35,388 nucleotides of DNA from a bacterium (GCA_017541975.1 JAFXYB010000001.1:1-35388), one strand, 5' to 3'. Positions 1-8,717 are shown, counted from the first letter of the stretch. Numbers and translations are program-made. Notes: a model not told the origin generated them from the letters alone.

Positions 1-2
1 GT

Positions 3-176
3 AAATCTGATGTAGATAATATTGAATTAATAATTCCTAATGATGAAAAATTACTAGAATCTTTAAACAATTATATTTTTGCAATTGAAAAGCGTCAAGA
101 AGAAATAGAGCAATTAGAAAACTTGCGTAATTTATTACTTCATATGCTTATGAATGGGCAAATATCAATAATATAA
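3..176 (+). CDS. hsdS: Type I restriction specificity subunit HsdS, C-terminal fragment cut by the window edge
   Basis: An open frame enters from the left edge and ends at TAA (174-176), giving 57 residues. They read as the C-terminal conserved region of HsdS: a short proline-containing segment (ELIIPNDEK), then a long charged helix with an EEIEQLENLRNLLL run, which in the family packs against the HsdM subunits. HsdS sets DNA target specificity in type I restriction-modification. The upstream part lies outside the window, so gene length and target domains are unknown. Its last 12 bp overlap the end of the opposite-strand hsdS half-gene, so the two are tail to tail. It could be a silent specificity cassette or the end of a separate locus. 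The match rests on the conserved-helix pattern only. Confidence 0.6.
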   Translation, partial: KSDVDNIELIIPNDEKLLESLNNYIFAIEKRQEEIEQLENLRNLLLHMLMNGQISII

Positions 177-743
177 ATTATCGTTTATGCGATTATTTGT
201 ATCAATTTTATCATCAATACATTTTAAGATATTTGCTATTTCTAGCTGTTTTTCATAAGAATAATCTGCTACTTTTGTTTGTCTTATAGATTCCATCGTA
301 ATATTTGGCTGTGCAGAACCTTGCTTGTATTGAAACAAATAACCTTGACCAATTGGACTTTGCAAATAGTATTTTAAATACTCTAAGTGGAAATGATTGT
401 CAGTTAACTCTATTTTTGCGATATTACTAGCAAGTTGACAATCATAATTATGATAAAAGACACCAACTTCACCTAAATTACTGCCAACATATGGAACTAA
501 AATACAATCTTTTGTTAATTTACTTCTTTCCAATTTGTCTGATATTTTTTTACTAATATAGTACTCATATTTTTCAATAAACTTTCCGTTTTTAATGTTT
601 TTACCCTTTACTAATGGAATGTCGTCAGCTTTTACTTTAACCCTTGTTTCATTTTTCTGAATGTATTCAGAATGCTCAAATCCAGCAAGTTTTGTAACAA
701 AAACATGAGAATCTAATATTTCATATTTAATCTCTTTCTTCAT
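165..743 (-). CDS. hsdS: Type I restriction specificity subunit HsdS, half-length (one target recognition domain)
   Basis: 192 residues, about half of a normal HsdS (around 400). Residues 1-160 look like one target recognition domain, ending in the family's GSAQPNIT-like motif. Residues 160-192 begin the conserved coiled-coil spacer (KQLEIANILKCIDDKID) and stop abruptly at TGA. It would direct the HsdM/HsdR complex to half of a bipartite target. Half-size S subunits can dimerise in this family, so it may be functional, or it may be the residue of an inversion. It is third in the operon: its ATG lies inside the end of hsdM (17 bp overlap) with an AAGGAAG ribosome binding site. The end overlaps an opposite-strand hsdS C-terminus. 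Confidence 0.8.
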   Translation of the reverse strand: MKKEIKYEILDSHVFVTKLAGFEHSEYIQKNETRVKVKADDIPLVKGKNIKNGKFIEKYEYYISKKISDKLERSKLTKDCILVPYVGSNLGEVGVFYHNYDCQLASNIAKIELTDNHFHLEYLKYYLQSPIGQGYLFQYKQGSAQPNITMESIRQTKVADYSYEKQLEIANILKCIDDKIDTNNRINDNLYY

Positions 744-2412
744 ATTTTAGCTTCCTTAACTGCTCCTTAATTTGTTTATTAAGTTCATCGCCTTCAGCAA
801 ATAATTTATCTAAAGTTTCTTCATATGATTTCATCTTTGCTTCAAACTCTTCTTGTGTCATTTCAACATATTCAATCTTTACATCAAAGTATTGTCCTGC
901 AGCAAAAGAATAATTTTTCTTCTCTAAATCTTCATATTTAACTAGTACACTAAAGTCATCAACTACTTCTTTATTGATAAATGTATTTTCAATCTTTAAT
1001 ACTTCTTCTGGTTTTAATACAGTCTTTTGGTTTTTGCCTTCTTTAACTTTATCACCAAGTTTTGAAGCATCAACTAAAATGATGTCACCATTTTGGTTTG
1101 TTTTATCAATAAAGATAACTGATACATTAGTTCCAGTATTAGCAAATATATTTGATGGCATTGAAACAACACCTTTTAACCATTTACGGTCAACTATCTT
1201 TTGTCTTATTGTTTTTTCAATTCCAGACTGAGCTGTTAAAAATCCTGTTGGAACTACGATTGCAGCTTTTCCTGAGTCTTTTAATGAAAATAAGATATGT
1301 TGAATAAATAGTAAATATATAGCCATTGATTCTTTTTTGTTATTAGGAATCTTTGGAACTCCAGCAAAGAATCTTTTTTCACCATTGTTATCTGTATATT
1401 CTCCCCATTTACTTTCAATCGTATCTCTAGTAGATGAAAAATCTAATTTGAATGGTGGATTTGAAACGATATAATCAAATTTCTTTAATCCAGATTGTGG
1501 ATCATCTTCAATTAGATAATGAGCAGGCTTTACTAATGTATCGCCTTGGATTGCATTATGTAATGAATCATTTAATCCATTTAATAATAAATTTATTCTT
1601 AAAAATCTTGATGATTTTTGAGATATATCTTGTGTATATACTATAGCTCTAGAGATATCTTTTTCTTTACCTAGTTCATTTGCTAAATGTAATACTAATG
1701 ATCCAGATCCTGCAGATGGGTCATATATTTCACTAGCAGTTATTGTTTCACTCATTCCAACTAGAATCTTTGCGATAATCTCAGATACAGCTTGTGGAGT
1801 AAAATATTCAGCATATCTACCACTTGCTACATTATAATCTTTAATTAAATATTCAAATATTCTCGAATAAAAATCAAAACTGCCATTTTCAAATGCTACT
1901 GAAAAATCAAATTTACTCTTTGAAATATCACTAAAAATTGCTTTAGCAAAGTTATCTTTTGATGATTCTTCTACTTCGTTGCTTATTTTTTCAAACAATG
2001 GTTTCTTTGTGCCATCAGATGTTTCAACATTAAATGCACTATTTCTAGGATTGTTAGAAATGTTTTCTAATGCTTTATCAAACATCTTATAAAATCCTTG
2101 TTGACTTGCATATTGAATTAAATATTCAATTGTATCTTCATAATGAAAAGCTACACTTCCACTATATGCATCATAAAATGCATCTAACTCATTATTTTTG
2201 TTTTTGAAGATATCAGTAATGCTAATCTTTGTATCATCAGAAAATTGTTTTAGGTTGTACATGAATCTGTCATTTAAAAACTTGTATAGGAAAACGGTTG
2301 TAATGACTCTTTCTTCACCACTAGCATTACTTAATCCCTGTTGATTACATATTCCTTTTAATGAATCAATTATGGATTCAATATCATGTTCTAATTTTTC
2401 ATAACTTGTCAT
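727..2412 (-). CDS. hsdM: Type I restriction-modification DNA methyltransferase subunit HsdM
   Basis: 561 residues. It transfers a methyl group from S-adenosylmethionine to adenine N6 in the site chosen by HsdS, and is also a structural part of the HsdR-M-S restriction complex. The N-terminal helical HsdM domain (about 1-160) is followed by the N6-adenine methyltransferase fold: motif I DPSAGSGS at 231-238 for cofactor binding and catalytic motif IV NPPF at 318-321. The charged C-terminal helix (about 520-561) suits contact with HsdS. A strong AGGAGG site precedes the ATG. It lies 11 bp downstream of hsdR and overlaps hsdS, so the three are translated from one message. Length and motifs are normal. 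Confidence 0.95.
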   Translation of the reverse strand: MTSYEKLEHDIESIIDSLKGICNQQGLSNASGEERVITTVFLYKFLNDRFMYNLKQFSDDTKISITDIFKNKNNELDAFYDAYSGSVAFHYEDTIEYLIQYASQQGFYKMFDKALENISNNPRNSAFNVETSDGTKKPLFEKISNEVEESSKDNFAKAIFSDISKSKFDFSVAFENGSFDFYSRIFEYLIKDYNVASGRYAEYFTPQAVSEIIAKILVGMSETITASEIYDPSAGSGSLVLHLANELGKEKDISRAIVYTQDISQKSSRFLRINLLLNGLNDSLHNAIQGDTLVKPAHYLIEDDPQSGLKKFDYIVSNPPFKLDFSSTRDTIESKWGEYTDNNGEKRFFAGVPKIPNNKKESMAIYLLFIQHILFSLKDSGKAAIVVPTGFLTAQSGIEKTIRQKIVDRKWLKGVVSMPSNIFANTGTNVSVIFIDKTNQNGDIILVDASKLGDKVKEGKNQKTVLKPEEVLKIENTFINKEVVDDFSVLVKYEDLEKKNYSFAAGQYFDVKIEYVEMTQEEFEAKMKSYEETLDKLFAEGDELNKQIKEQLRKLKYEERD

Positions 2413-2423
2413 TAGTCTTCCTC

Positions 2424-5400
2424 CTAATACAATTGTAAATTAACAAACAAATTACCTAAAACAGTATCAAATAAAGTATTTAAAGCTAATGAAGAATATA
2501 ATCCTTCTTTTAATAGTTTACCTGATGTTTGTTTTTTAATATTAGCTACAAAGTTAGTTCTGCCTAATAATACTAAGTTATTAACAGATTTGATACCAAC
2601 CACTGCTTCAGATATAATCTTAACAAATTTTAGTACTTTATCTTTTTCAAATTCAGGATGGTTTTTACAAATATCTTGATATGTTTTAACGTATGCAAAT
2701 TCACCATTAAATTCAGCTGATAATTTTTCATTTTCTTTGTTGATTTTTCTCGCTTTTTCGATAGCTTCTTGTATTTCTTTGCTTAAACTATCAATATCAT
2801 TGGCATTGTTAAAAGCTAATTTATCAAATGCATTCTTTAGTAATACATCTAAACTTATTACTTCTTCATCATCATGATTCTTAATCTTCTTTACTTCATG
2901 AGCTAATGTATCAATATAAACTCTAAAGTTATCCGGAACTTTGATATTCTTTAAATCAAGCACTATTGTCCTAATCTTTACAAATTCAAATAATAACTCT
3001 ACAACTTCCTTTTCACTTAAGAAGTCCATTGTTTGAAGAGGGTTACCTGTTAGATTTAGAAAATCAATTCTATGTTGAACTAGTTTTACTAATTCTTTGA
3101 AATGTTTCCTGTCTATTTGAGCTGCCTTTTCATCTTCATGAGATAATAAGAATTCAGTTTTGCAATCTAATATTGTATTTATTAGTTTTCTTAATTTATA
3201 CAAAGGATCCTTATCATTAAATCTTTGCAAGAACATATCGTATTCTTCTAGATTATCATGGTCATGAATTTCTTCTAATCTTTCTAATGCGTTTTGATAC
3301 TTCTTTTCTATTTCATTAACATCAAATACTAGTTTTCCACCATTAACTGATGATGGATCATCTGGATCTGTTAATTCTTCATTTAATTCTTTTAAGTATT
3401 GGGCTACAGTTCTATCATATTCTTCTGTAATATCAACAAAGTCAGATATATATCCATATTGATATGTTTTACCATTGGGACTCTTATATGGCCTATTAAC
3501 CCTAGATATCGTTTGAAGTAATGAGTGTTCTTTTGGAGCTCTTAATAAATACATCTTTTTAAGTCTTGGAACATCATATCCTGTTGTAAGCATTAAATTT
3601 ACAATTAAGATATCAATTCCATTTTTAGCAGTCTTAAAATCCTTTTGACTCTCTTTATTTACTTCAGATGGAACTTCATCTGTTACAAGCCTTGTGTTTA
3701 AATTAGAGAATTTTTCAAACCAATTCTGCATTTTTGCTGCTTGAGGGTTAGAGTGGCATACTATCATTGCACCAATGCTTGGATCTCCATTAACATATCT
3801 AAAGTTTTTAAAATCATCTTCAATATATTTTGCAAGTGCAGCTACATATTCATCTGATTCTAAAATCTTTTGTTTTTCATTCTCTCTTTTCCCTTTTAAT
3901 TCTAATTCAAGATTTCTCTTAATATCAGCTTTAGCGATAGTCTCCATTTCTTCTTTCTTAATTTTTAAAGTATAGCCATCAAGAATAGATCGGTCATAGA
4001 AATATTTATGAATATATTCACCAAATCTTAAATTTGATCTTTCTTTCTTGGAAAGCAGTGGAGTACCTGTCATTGCAAGGAAGATAGCATCTCTATCTAC
4101 CAACATTAAGTTTTTATAAAATTCTCCTGTTCCTTTAGAATAACTTCTATGTGCTTCATCAACAAAGAAGATTCTCATAGTTTTAGCATTATAATCATTA
4201 GATACTTCTGGAAGTGAATCACTAAACTTTTGAATATTTACTACACAACATGCGCCAAATGCGGATTGGTTCTTTTTCTTATCAAGGCTTCTATTTAGTT
4301 CATCAACAAATGCTTCTTTACCATCGACGCTTACAGCTTCAACTCCACGCATTTCAAACGCAGCTTTTGTTTGATTTAATAATTCTAATCTATCAACTAC
4401 ATAGAAGAATCTTGCATTAATTCCTTGTTCAGCATAGAAATCTCTAATTATTCTATTAACATATACAGCTAGTTCAGTTTTACCAGAACCTTGTGTATGC
4501 CAAATAATACCTGATTTACCACCATTCTTGATTCTCTTTAGGATTGCTTGAGATGCAAAAAACTGAGGATATCTCATAATATGTTTTTTAACAATATCTT
4601 CATCAACATAAACAATTCCATATTGTAACAAATACAGTAATCTAGATTTTTCAAATAATGATGTAATAAATGAATTACAAGGTGTATTAATTGCGATATT
4701 AGTTTTATATTCTAATGTATCCATTACATCGGGTGAGTAGCCATTATCAATTAATAAATCTTCAATAACATCATTATCATCTTCAAGTAGTGGAACTTCT
4801 TCTTTGCTTTCTTCTCTAAAGAAATTGAATGTTGTTTGTGAACCATTAGGTGTTGAATAGAATGAGCCTTGTTTTGGCTCTGTTTCTCTATCATCATCTG
4901 TTTCATATGGCATATTGTTAGAAAAGCACGTTAATTGAATCATATTAAAATATTTTCTATGTTCAATTTGTTCGTATCTCTTATTAACCATACGATCAAA
5001 TTCAACTTGAATTCCACCTTCGTTATTAGGTTTTTTTACTTCTAAAAAGGCTAGAGGAATACCATTGATTAAAATATTTATATCTGGTCTAAAATGCCCT
5101 TCATCTTTTTCGCCAAATTTTAATTCGTTTACAACTTCAAACACATTATTATTAATATTCTTAAAGTCAATCAAACGTGGTTTGTCTATTGGGTTTATTA
5201 ACCAAGCATAGAACTCTTTTCCTAAATCATTATTTGATATCGTATTATGAATTTTATCAATAATACCTTTTATCTCTTCATCGTCATATTCTTTATTATT
5301 AATTTTGGAGATGCTTTTTTTAAATGTATCCACAAAAATTTTGGTTTTAAAATCAATTAAACCATTTTCCAATGCATTATTATATGACCTATACTTATAA

Positions 5401-5474
5401 CCAAGCCTTAAAAAGTGAATTGTACCTGGAAATTTAACTCTTGTATCTTCATTGAAAGCAACTCTTAGTTCCAT
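2424..5474 (-). CDS. hsdR: Type I restriction endonuclease subunit HsdR (translocase/nuclease)
   Basis: 1016 residues. This is the motor and nuclease of the type I complex: it pumps DNA with ATP and cuts unmodified DNA away from the recognition site. The N-terminal PD-(D/E)xK nuclease is visible as RPD (129-131) and EVK (145-147). The superfamily 2 motor follows, with Walker A TQGSGKT (327-333) and DEAH (439-442); SRVNRPY further on is motif VI. The C-terminal 300 residues are helical and probably contact HsdM. It is first in the operon. The ATG has an AGGAGA site about 12 nt upstream, and an extended -10 (TGATAAAAT) sits 40 bp upstream beside a palindrome. The gene looks intact. Confidence 0.95.
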   Translation of the reverse strand: MELRVAFNEDTRVKFPGTIHFLRLGYKYRSYNNALENGLIDFKTKIFVDTFKKSISKINNKEYDDEEIKGIIDKIHNTISNNDLGKEFYAWLINPIDKPRLIDFKNINNNVFEVVNELKFGEKDEGHFRPDINILINGIPLAFLEVKKPNNEGGIQVEFDRMVNKRYEQIEHRKYFNMIQLTCFSNNMPYETDDDRETEPKQGSFYSTPNGSQTTFNFFREESKEEVPLLEDDNDVIEDLLIDNGYSPDVMDTLEYKTNIAINTPCNSFITSLFEKSRLLYLLQYGIVYVDEDIVKKHIMRYPQFFASQAILKRIKNGGKSGIIWHTQGSGKTELAVYVNRIIRDFYAEQGINARFFYVVDRLELLNQTKAAFEMRGVEAVSVDGKEAFVDELNRSLDKKKNQSAFGACCVVNIQKFSDSLPEVSNDYNAKTMRIFFVDEAHRSYSKGTGEFYKNLMLVDRDAIFLAMTGTPLLSKKERSNLRFGEYIHKYFYDRSILDGYTLKIKKEEMETIAKADIKRNLELELKGKRENEKQKILESDEYVAALAKYIEDDFKNFRYVNGDPSIGAMIVCHSNPQAAKMQNWFEKFSNLNTRLVTDEVPSEVNKESQKDFKTAKNGIDILIVNLMLTTGYDVPRLKKMYLLRAPKEHSLLQTISRVNRPYKSPNGKTYQYGYISDFVDITEEYDRTVAQYLKELNEELTDPDDPSSVNGGKLVFDVNEIEKKYQNALERLEEIHDHDNLEEYDMFLQRFNDKDPLYKLRKLINTILDCKTEFLLSHEDEKAAQIDRKHFKELVKLVQHRIDFLNLTGNPLQTMDFLSEKEVVELLFEFVKIRTIVLDLKNIKVPDNFRVYIDTLAHEVKKIKNHDDEEVISLDVLLKNAFDKLAFNNANDIDSLSKEIQEAIEKARKINKENEKLSAEFNGEFAYVKTYQDICKNHPEFEKDKVLKFVKIISEAVVGIKSVNNLVLLGRTNFVANIKKQTSGKLLKEGLYSSLALNTLFDTVLGNLFVNLQLY

Positions 5475-5512
5475 TATACTTGCGTATCTCCTAACAAACT
5501 ACTATTAAAATC

Positions 5513-5521
5513 ATTTTATCA
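5513..5521 (-). promoter_or_regulatory. Extended -10 promoter element of the hsdRMS operon
   Basis: On the minus strand this reads TGATAAAAT, an extended -10 (TGn plus a 5/6 match to TATAAT). It would start transcription about 30 nt before the hsdR ATG. There is no good -35 at 17 bp; that position is occupied by one side of the palindrome at 5533-5551. Confidence 0.45.
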
Positions 5522-5532
5522 TTTTTTTATTT

Positions 5533-5551
5533 TTTTGACTATATGTCAAAA
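5533..5551. promoter_or_regulatory. Palindrome over the hsdR -35 region, candidate operator
   Basis: A perfect inverted repeat, TTTTGAC-tatat-GTCAAAA, with 7-bp arms and a 5-bp centre. It lies where the hsdR -35 box should be, so a bound protein would block the restriction operon. The neighbouring ribbon-helix-helix-like protein at 5734 is an obvious but unproven ligand. Confidence 0.4.
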
Positions 5552-5645
5552 CAAAATTCAATAATTTTATATAATTAGTTTTATTGAAATTTTATAATGG
5601 ATATTTTATCTAACATTATTTAAAATGAAAATCAAAACTATTATA

Positions 5646-5674
5646 TTGACATTAAATTATAATCTAATTATTAT
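5646..5674 (+). promoter_or_regulatory. Sigma-A type promoter of the BrnA-like gene
   Basis: A consensus -35 TTGACA (5646-5651) is followed after 17 bp by TATTAT (5669-5674). Transcription would start near 5681, leaving a leader of about 50 nt. An AT-rich palindrome, TAATTAT-tat-ATAATTA (5665-5681), covers the -10 and could serve autoregulation, although such AT-rich palindromes arise easily by chance. Confidence 0.55.
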
Positions 5675-5733
5675 ATAATTATCTAATATATTTATTATTT
5701 TCCTAATAAAAATGTATTATGGAGGTAAAACTT

Positions 5734-5943
5734 GTGAGAGATGAATATGATTTTACAAATGCAAATAAAAACCCATATGAAAAAAAGCATAAACAACAAA
5801 TAACAATTAATCTTGATGTTGAAACTGTTGACTATTTTAAAAAGATGTCTGCTGAAACAAATATTCCTTATCAGACTTTAATCAATATCTGCTTAAAAGA
5901 ATATAGAGACAAACAAAAGAAAATTAATATTTCATTTGATTAA
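5734..5943 (+). CDS. BrnA/CopG-like antitoxin-type DNA-binding protein (no toxin adjacent)
   Basis: 69 residues from a GTG start at 5734. I chose this over the in-frame ATG at 5719 because GGAGGT at 5721-5726 is an ideal ribosome binding site for 5734 and would lie inside the gene otherwise. The protein starts RDEYDFTNANKNPYEKK. A basic stretch and a ribbon-helix-helix-like segment follow: a beta strand QITINLD, a helix, then IPYQTLINICLKEY. This matches the BrnA/CopG antitoxin family, dimeric repressors that usually neutralise a toxin and bind their own promoter. No BrnT or other toxin gene is next to it, so it may be a solitary regulator. It diverges from hsdR and has its own promoter. Family assignment is fairly sure; role is unknown. 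Confidence 0.75.
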   Translation: MRDEYDFTNANKNPYEKKHKQQITINLDVETVDYFKKMSAETNIPYQTLINICLKEYRDKQKKINISFD

Positions 5944-5962
5944 TAAATGTGTCAAAATTAAT

Positions 5963-6001
5963 CTTGAGGTCGCAAAAAGCGACTTTGATTGCGACATCAA
6001 G
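5963..6001. repeat. Imperfect inverted repeat 1 of a related pair
   Basis: The arms 5963-5975 and 5989-6001 pair at 12 of 13 positions around a 13-nt centre. The arm ends in GGTCGCAA, which recurs in the left arm of repeat 2. A competing inner hairpin, GTCGC-aaaaa-GCGAC (5969-5983), shares the left arm. Only two folds of the same sequence are visible; the function is unknown. Confidence 0.6.
5967..5990 (+). terminator. Possible weak terminator of the BrnA-like gene
   Basis: AGGTCGC-aaaaa-GCGACTT forms a 7-bp stem (one G-U) followed by the short T-rich run TGATT. It is 23 bp after the stop codon. The tail is poor, so termination is uncertain, and the same bases take part in the larger inverted repeat 5963-6001. 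Confidence 0.35.
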
Positions 6002-6027
6002 TTTAAATGAAAATATGTCAAATGAAC

Positions 6028-6068
6028 GTTCAAGGTCGCAAATTATGTCTCAAATTGTGACCTTGAAC
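6028..6068. repeat. Inverted repeat 2 of the pair
   Basis: The arms 6028-6041 and 6055-6068 form a 14-bp stem with one G-U pair around a 13-nt loop. The left arm ends in AAGGTCGCAA, sharing the core GGTCGCAA and the loop length of repeat 1. Its centre is 66 bp from that of repeat 1. No T-run follows, so it is not an ordinary terminator. Confidence 0.6.
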
Positions 6069-6177
6069 AACACATAATATTATAGTATTAAATACTATTT
6101 TCATGTATTAACTATACATTTTTATATAATAACATAAATTCTAATTTAAAAAAATGTAATTAAATATTTAAGTAAAA

Positions 6178-6237
6178 ATTCAGTTATTAAGAAATCCTTA
6201 ATAACTAGAGTTGTCAAAAATTATTTGACAACTGAAT
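6178..6237. repeat. Nested inverted repeats, potential three-way junction
   Basis: Outer arms ATTCAGTT (6178-6185) and AACTGAAT (6230-6237) are perfectly complementary. Between them are two perfect hairpins with 5-nt loops: GTTATTAAG-aaatc-CTTAATAAC (6183-6205) and AGTTGTCAAA-aatta-TTTGACAACT (6209-6233). The outer and inner arms overlap by a few bases, so the structure can be either two separate hairpins or a three-way junction. Confidence 0.6.
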
Positions 6238-6261
6238 CTGTCAAATATAATAATGGATAAT

Positions 6262-6301
6262 TAAAAAACAAAAGGTGATATCTATAATGACTTCACCTTT
6301 T
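6262..6301 (-). terminator. Rho-independent terminator of lepA
   Basis: On the minus strand AAAAGGTGA (6293-6301) pairs with TCACCTTTT (6270-6278) around a 14-nt loop and is followed by GTTTTTT. It begins 3 nt beyond the lepA stop and ends the nudF-lepA transcript. Confidence 0.85.
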
Positions 6302-6304
6302 ATA

Positions 6305-8128
6305 TTATTTCTTTGAATCGTCATCGAGTTTAAGTACTGCAAGGAATGCTTCTTGAGGTACCTCTACTCTACCGATGGCTTTCATCTTCTTCTTGCCTTC
6401 TTTTTGTTTCTCTAGGAGCTTTTTCTTTCTAGATACATCTCCTCCATAGCATTTCGCAAGAACGTCCTTTTTAAGAGCTTTTACAGTAGTTCTAGCGATT
6501 ATTTTAGTGTTAACGGCTGCCTGGATTGGGATTTCAAATAGTTGTCTTGGGATGATATCTACAAGCTTTTCACAGATAGCTTTTCCTCTTTGGTAGGCAA
6601 AGTCTCTGTGAACGATAGATGCTAGAGCATCTATTTGTTCACCATTAAGAAGGATATCTAGTTTAACTAGATGTGATTCTTTATATTCTTCAAATTCATA
6701 ATCAAGGGATGCATAACCCTTAGTTGATGATTTTAGTTTATCGAAGAAATCATAGACAATTTCTAATAGTGGCATCGAATAGTGGATAGCTACTCTATTA
6801 GATGCTAGATAATCCATTGAGATAAAACTACCACGTTTATCTTGGCAGAGTTTCATGACAGTTCCAACATAAGCTTCTGGAGTCATGATGGTAGTTTTCA
6901 TATATGGTTCTTCTATTTTACTAATAGATGCTGGCGGAGGTAGTTCTGCAGGGTTATCTACTTTCACCTTCTTACCACCAGTTAGTGTTACATTATAGAT
7001 AACTGATGGAGATGTGGCAATTAGAGGGATACCATATTCTCTTTCAATTCTTTCAGTTACTACTTCCATATGAAGTAGTCCTAAGAAACCTAATCTATAG
7101 CCAAATCCTAATGCTTGTGATGTTTCTTTTTCATAAATGAGTGATGCATCATTTAATTTTAATTTATCTAGTGCTTCACCTAAGAATGAATAATCAGCAT
7201 TATCAACTGGATAAAGTCCGCAGAACACCATTGGATTTAATTGTTTATAACCTGGAAGAGGATCAGTTGATGGATTATCAAGTAGGGTGATTGTATCACC
7301 TACATGAATGGTTTTAATATCTTTAATAGAAGCTGTAAGATATCCTACATCACCAACTGTAAGATAATCTCTTTCTTCTTCTAGTGGATTCTTTATAAAG
7401 AGAGTATCTACTTGGTAGGTTGCTTTAGAACCAAGTAGAGTAAATGTATCACCTTTTCTAATTGTACCATCTACTACTCTAAAGGCTGGAATAACACCTC
7501 TATATGGATCAAATACTGAATCAAAGATTAAACATCTAAGTTTAGCGTTTGGATCTCCAGTTGGAGGAAGTACATCGGTGATTATCTTTTCAAGAATATT
7601 CTTTACACCTTCTCCTGTTTTAGCACTACAAGGACAAGCATCTTTAGTATCAAGACCGATGAAATCTTCTATTTCATGCTTAACCATATCGATATCAGCA
7701 CTTGGAAGATCAATTTTATTGATTACTGGAATAATAGATAAATCATTATCTAGTGCAAGATAACAGTTGGCAAGTGTTTGTGCTTCTACACCTTGTGTAG
7801 CATCTACTACGAGGAGAGCTCCTTCACAGGCAGCAAGAGATCTTGATACTTCATAACTGAAATCGACATGTCCTGGAGTATCTATCACGTTAAAATAATA
7901 CTCTAGGCCATCGTTTGCTAGGTATTTTAGATGAACTGTATTAAGTTTAATCGTGATCCCTCTTTCTCTTTCTAAGTCCATTGAATCAAGGAATTGATCT
8001 CGCATCTTTCTTTCTGGAAGAGCTTTGCATTCTTCCATGATGCGATCTGCGAGAGTTGATTTACCATGATCGATATGGGCTATAATTGAGAAGTTACGAG
8101 TTCTTGAGATCTTCTCTTTAATATCCAT
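6305..8128 (-). CDS. lepA: Elongation factor 4 (LepA), ribosome-associated GTPase
   Basis: 607 residues, the usual length. LepA is a cytoplasmic GTPase resembling EF-G that acts on stalled or back-translocated ribosomes and helps initiation and 30S assembly. GTPase motifs are intact: G1 AHIDHGKST (17-25), G3 DTPGH (83-87), G4 NKID (137-140) and SAK. Domain II, the EF-G-like domains and the basic LepA-specific C-terminus ([17 protein letters not shown]) follow. The ATG overlaps the nudF stop by one base (TAATG) and has no close ribosome binding site, so translation is probably coupled to nudF. A terminator follows directly. Confidence 0.97.
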   Translation of the reverse strand: MDIKEKISRTRNFSIIAHIDHGKSTLADRIMEECKALPERKMRDQFLDSMDLERERGITIKLNTVHLKYLANDGLEYYFNVIDTPGHVDFSYEVSRSLAACEGALLVVDATQGVEAQTLANCYLALDNDLSIIPVINKIDLPSADIDMVKHEIEDFIGLDTKDACPCSAKTGEGVKNILEKIITDVLPPTGDPNAKLRCLIFDSVFDPYRGVIPAFRVVDGTIRKGDTFTLLGSKATYQVDTLFIKNPLEEERDYLTVGDVGYLTASIKDIKTIHVGDTITLLDNPSTDPLPGYKQLNPMVFCGLYPVDNADYSFLGEALDKLKLNDASLIYEKETSQALGFGYRLGFLGLLHMEVVTERIEREYGIPLIATSPSVIYNVTLTGGKKVKVDNPAELPPPASISKIEEPYMKTTIMTPEAYVGTVMKLCQDKRGSFISMDYLASNRVAIHYSMPLLEIVYDFFDKLKSSTKGYASLDYEFEEYKESHLVKLDILLNGEQIDALASIVHRDFAYQRGKAICEKLVDIIPRQLFEIPIQAAVNTKIIARTTVKALKKDVLAKCYGGDVSRKKKLLEKQKEGKKKMKAIGRVEVPQEAFLAVLKLDDDSKK

Positions 8129-8664
8129 TAATCTTTTAATAAAACCTTTCGGAGTTTTGATAGTAGAATGATTGTTTTAGCATCTTCAAATTCATTATTA
8201 TCAAGCATCCTATAAGAGTCTTCTATTTTTATCTTAATAATATCCATAAATTCATCGATATCCCTAGCAGTAGATGTAACTTCGTTTTCACTAGAATAAA
8301 ATAGATGAATGATTTCATCTGTATAACCGACAGATGGATACATATATCCCATATATTCAAGAGATTTTGAGATGAATCCTATTTCTTCTTTTAATTCTCT
8401 TTTCATGGCATCTATTGGATTTTCATTATCCTCTAGTTTACCTGCAGGGAGTTCTAATATTTCTTTAGAATAAGCATATCTATATTGTTTAACAAAATAG
8501 ATATAACCATCTTTAATAGATAGACAACAAACACCACCTTTATGTCTTACGATTTCACGATAGGTGGTTATATTATTTGGAGTAATGATTTCATCTTTAT
8601 ATAAAGATAAAATTTTACCATCATATATTAAATTTGACTTAATACATTTTTCTTTCTTATCCAT
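8128..8664 (-). CDS. nudF: Nudix hydrolase, ADP-ribose pyrophosphatase type
   Basis: 178 residues. It probably cleaves ADP-ribose to AMP and ribose 5-phosphate, as NudF-type enzymes do. The complete Nudix box GX5EX7REUXEEXGU is at residues 75-97 (G75, E81, RE at 89-90, EE at 93-94, G96), supplying the magnesium ligands. The preceding [15 protein letters not shown] stretch is typical of the ADP-ribose pyrophosphatase branch. The C-terminus ([10 protein letters not shown]) fits the family. I see no ribosome binding site before the ATG at 8664. Translation continues into lepA by a 1-base overlap. The substrate is inferred from family resemblance, so another nucleoside diphosphate derivative is possible. 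Confidence 0.88.
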   Translation of the reverse strand: MDKKEKCIKSNLIYDGKILSLYKDEIITPNNITTYREIVRHKGGVCCLSIKDGYIYFVKQYRYAYSKEILELPAGKLEDNENPIDAMKRELKEEIGFISKSLEYMGYMYPSVGYTDEIIHLFYSSENEVTSTARDIDEFMDIIKIKIEDSYRMLDNNEFEDAKTIILLSKLRKVLLKD

Positions 8665-8681
8665 TTGATGATTTATATTAG

Positions 8682-8710
8682 ATAACGCTTAAGTCATACT
8701 TAAGCGTTAT
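8682..8710. terminator. Perfect 12-bp hairpin between rnpB and nudF
   Basis: ATAACGCTTAAG (8682-8693) and its perfect complement (8699-8710) surround a 5-nt loop. It begins 8 nt beyond the 3' end of rnpB, so it is likely the transcript end or a 3' processing signal. The T-run after the stem is poor in the minus direction (CTAATATAAAT) and better in the plus direction (TTTGTT). Confidence 0.5.
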
Positions 8711-8717
8711 TTTGTTA

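Noticed and set aside
6007-6060. 17-codon open frame starting MKICQMNVQ, considered as a small toxin partner for the antitoxin-like gene
   Set aside because: It has no ribosome binding site, is very short and lies inside the second inverted repeat, which explains the sequence better.
5963-6237. CRISPR array
   Set aside because: The repeats are inverted and differ in sequence; there are no regularly spaced identical direct repeats with unique spacers, and no cas genes.
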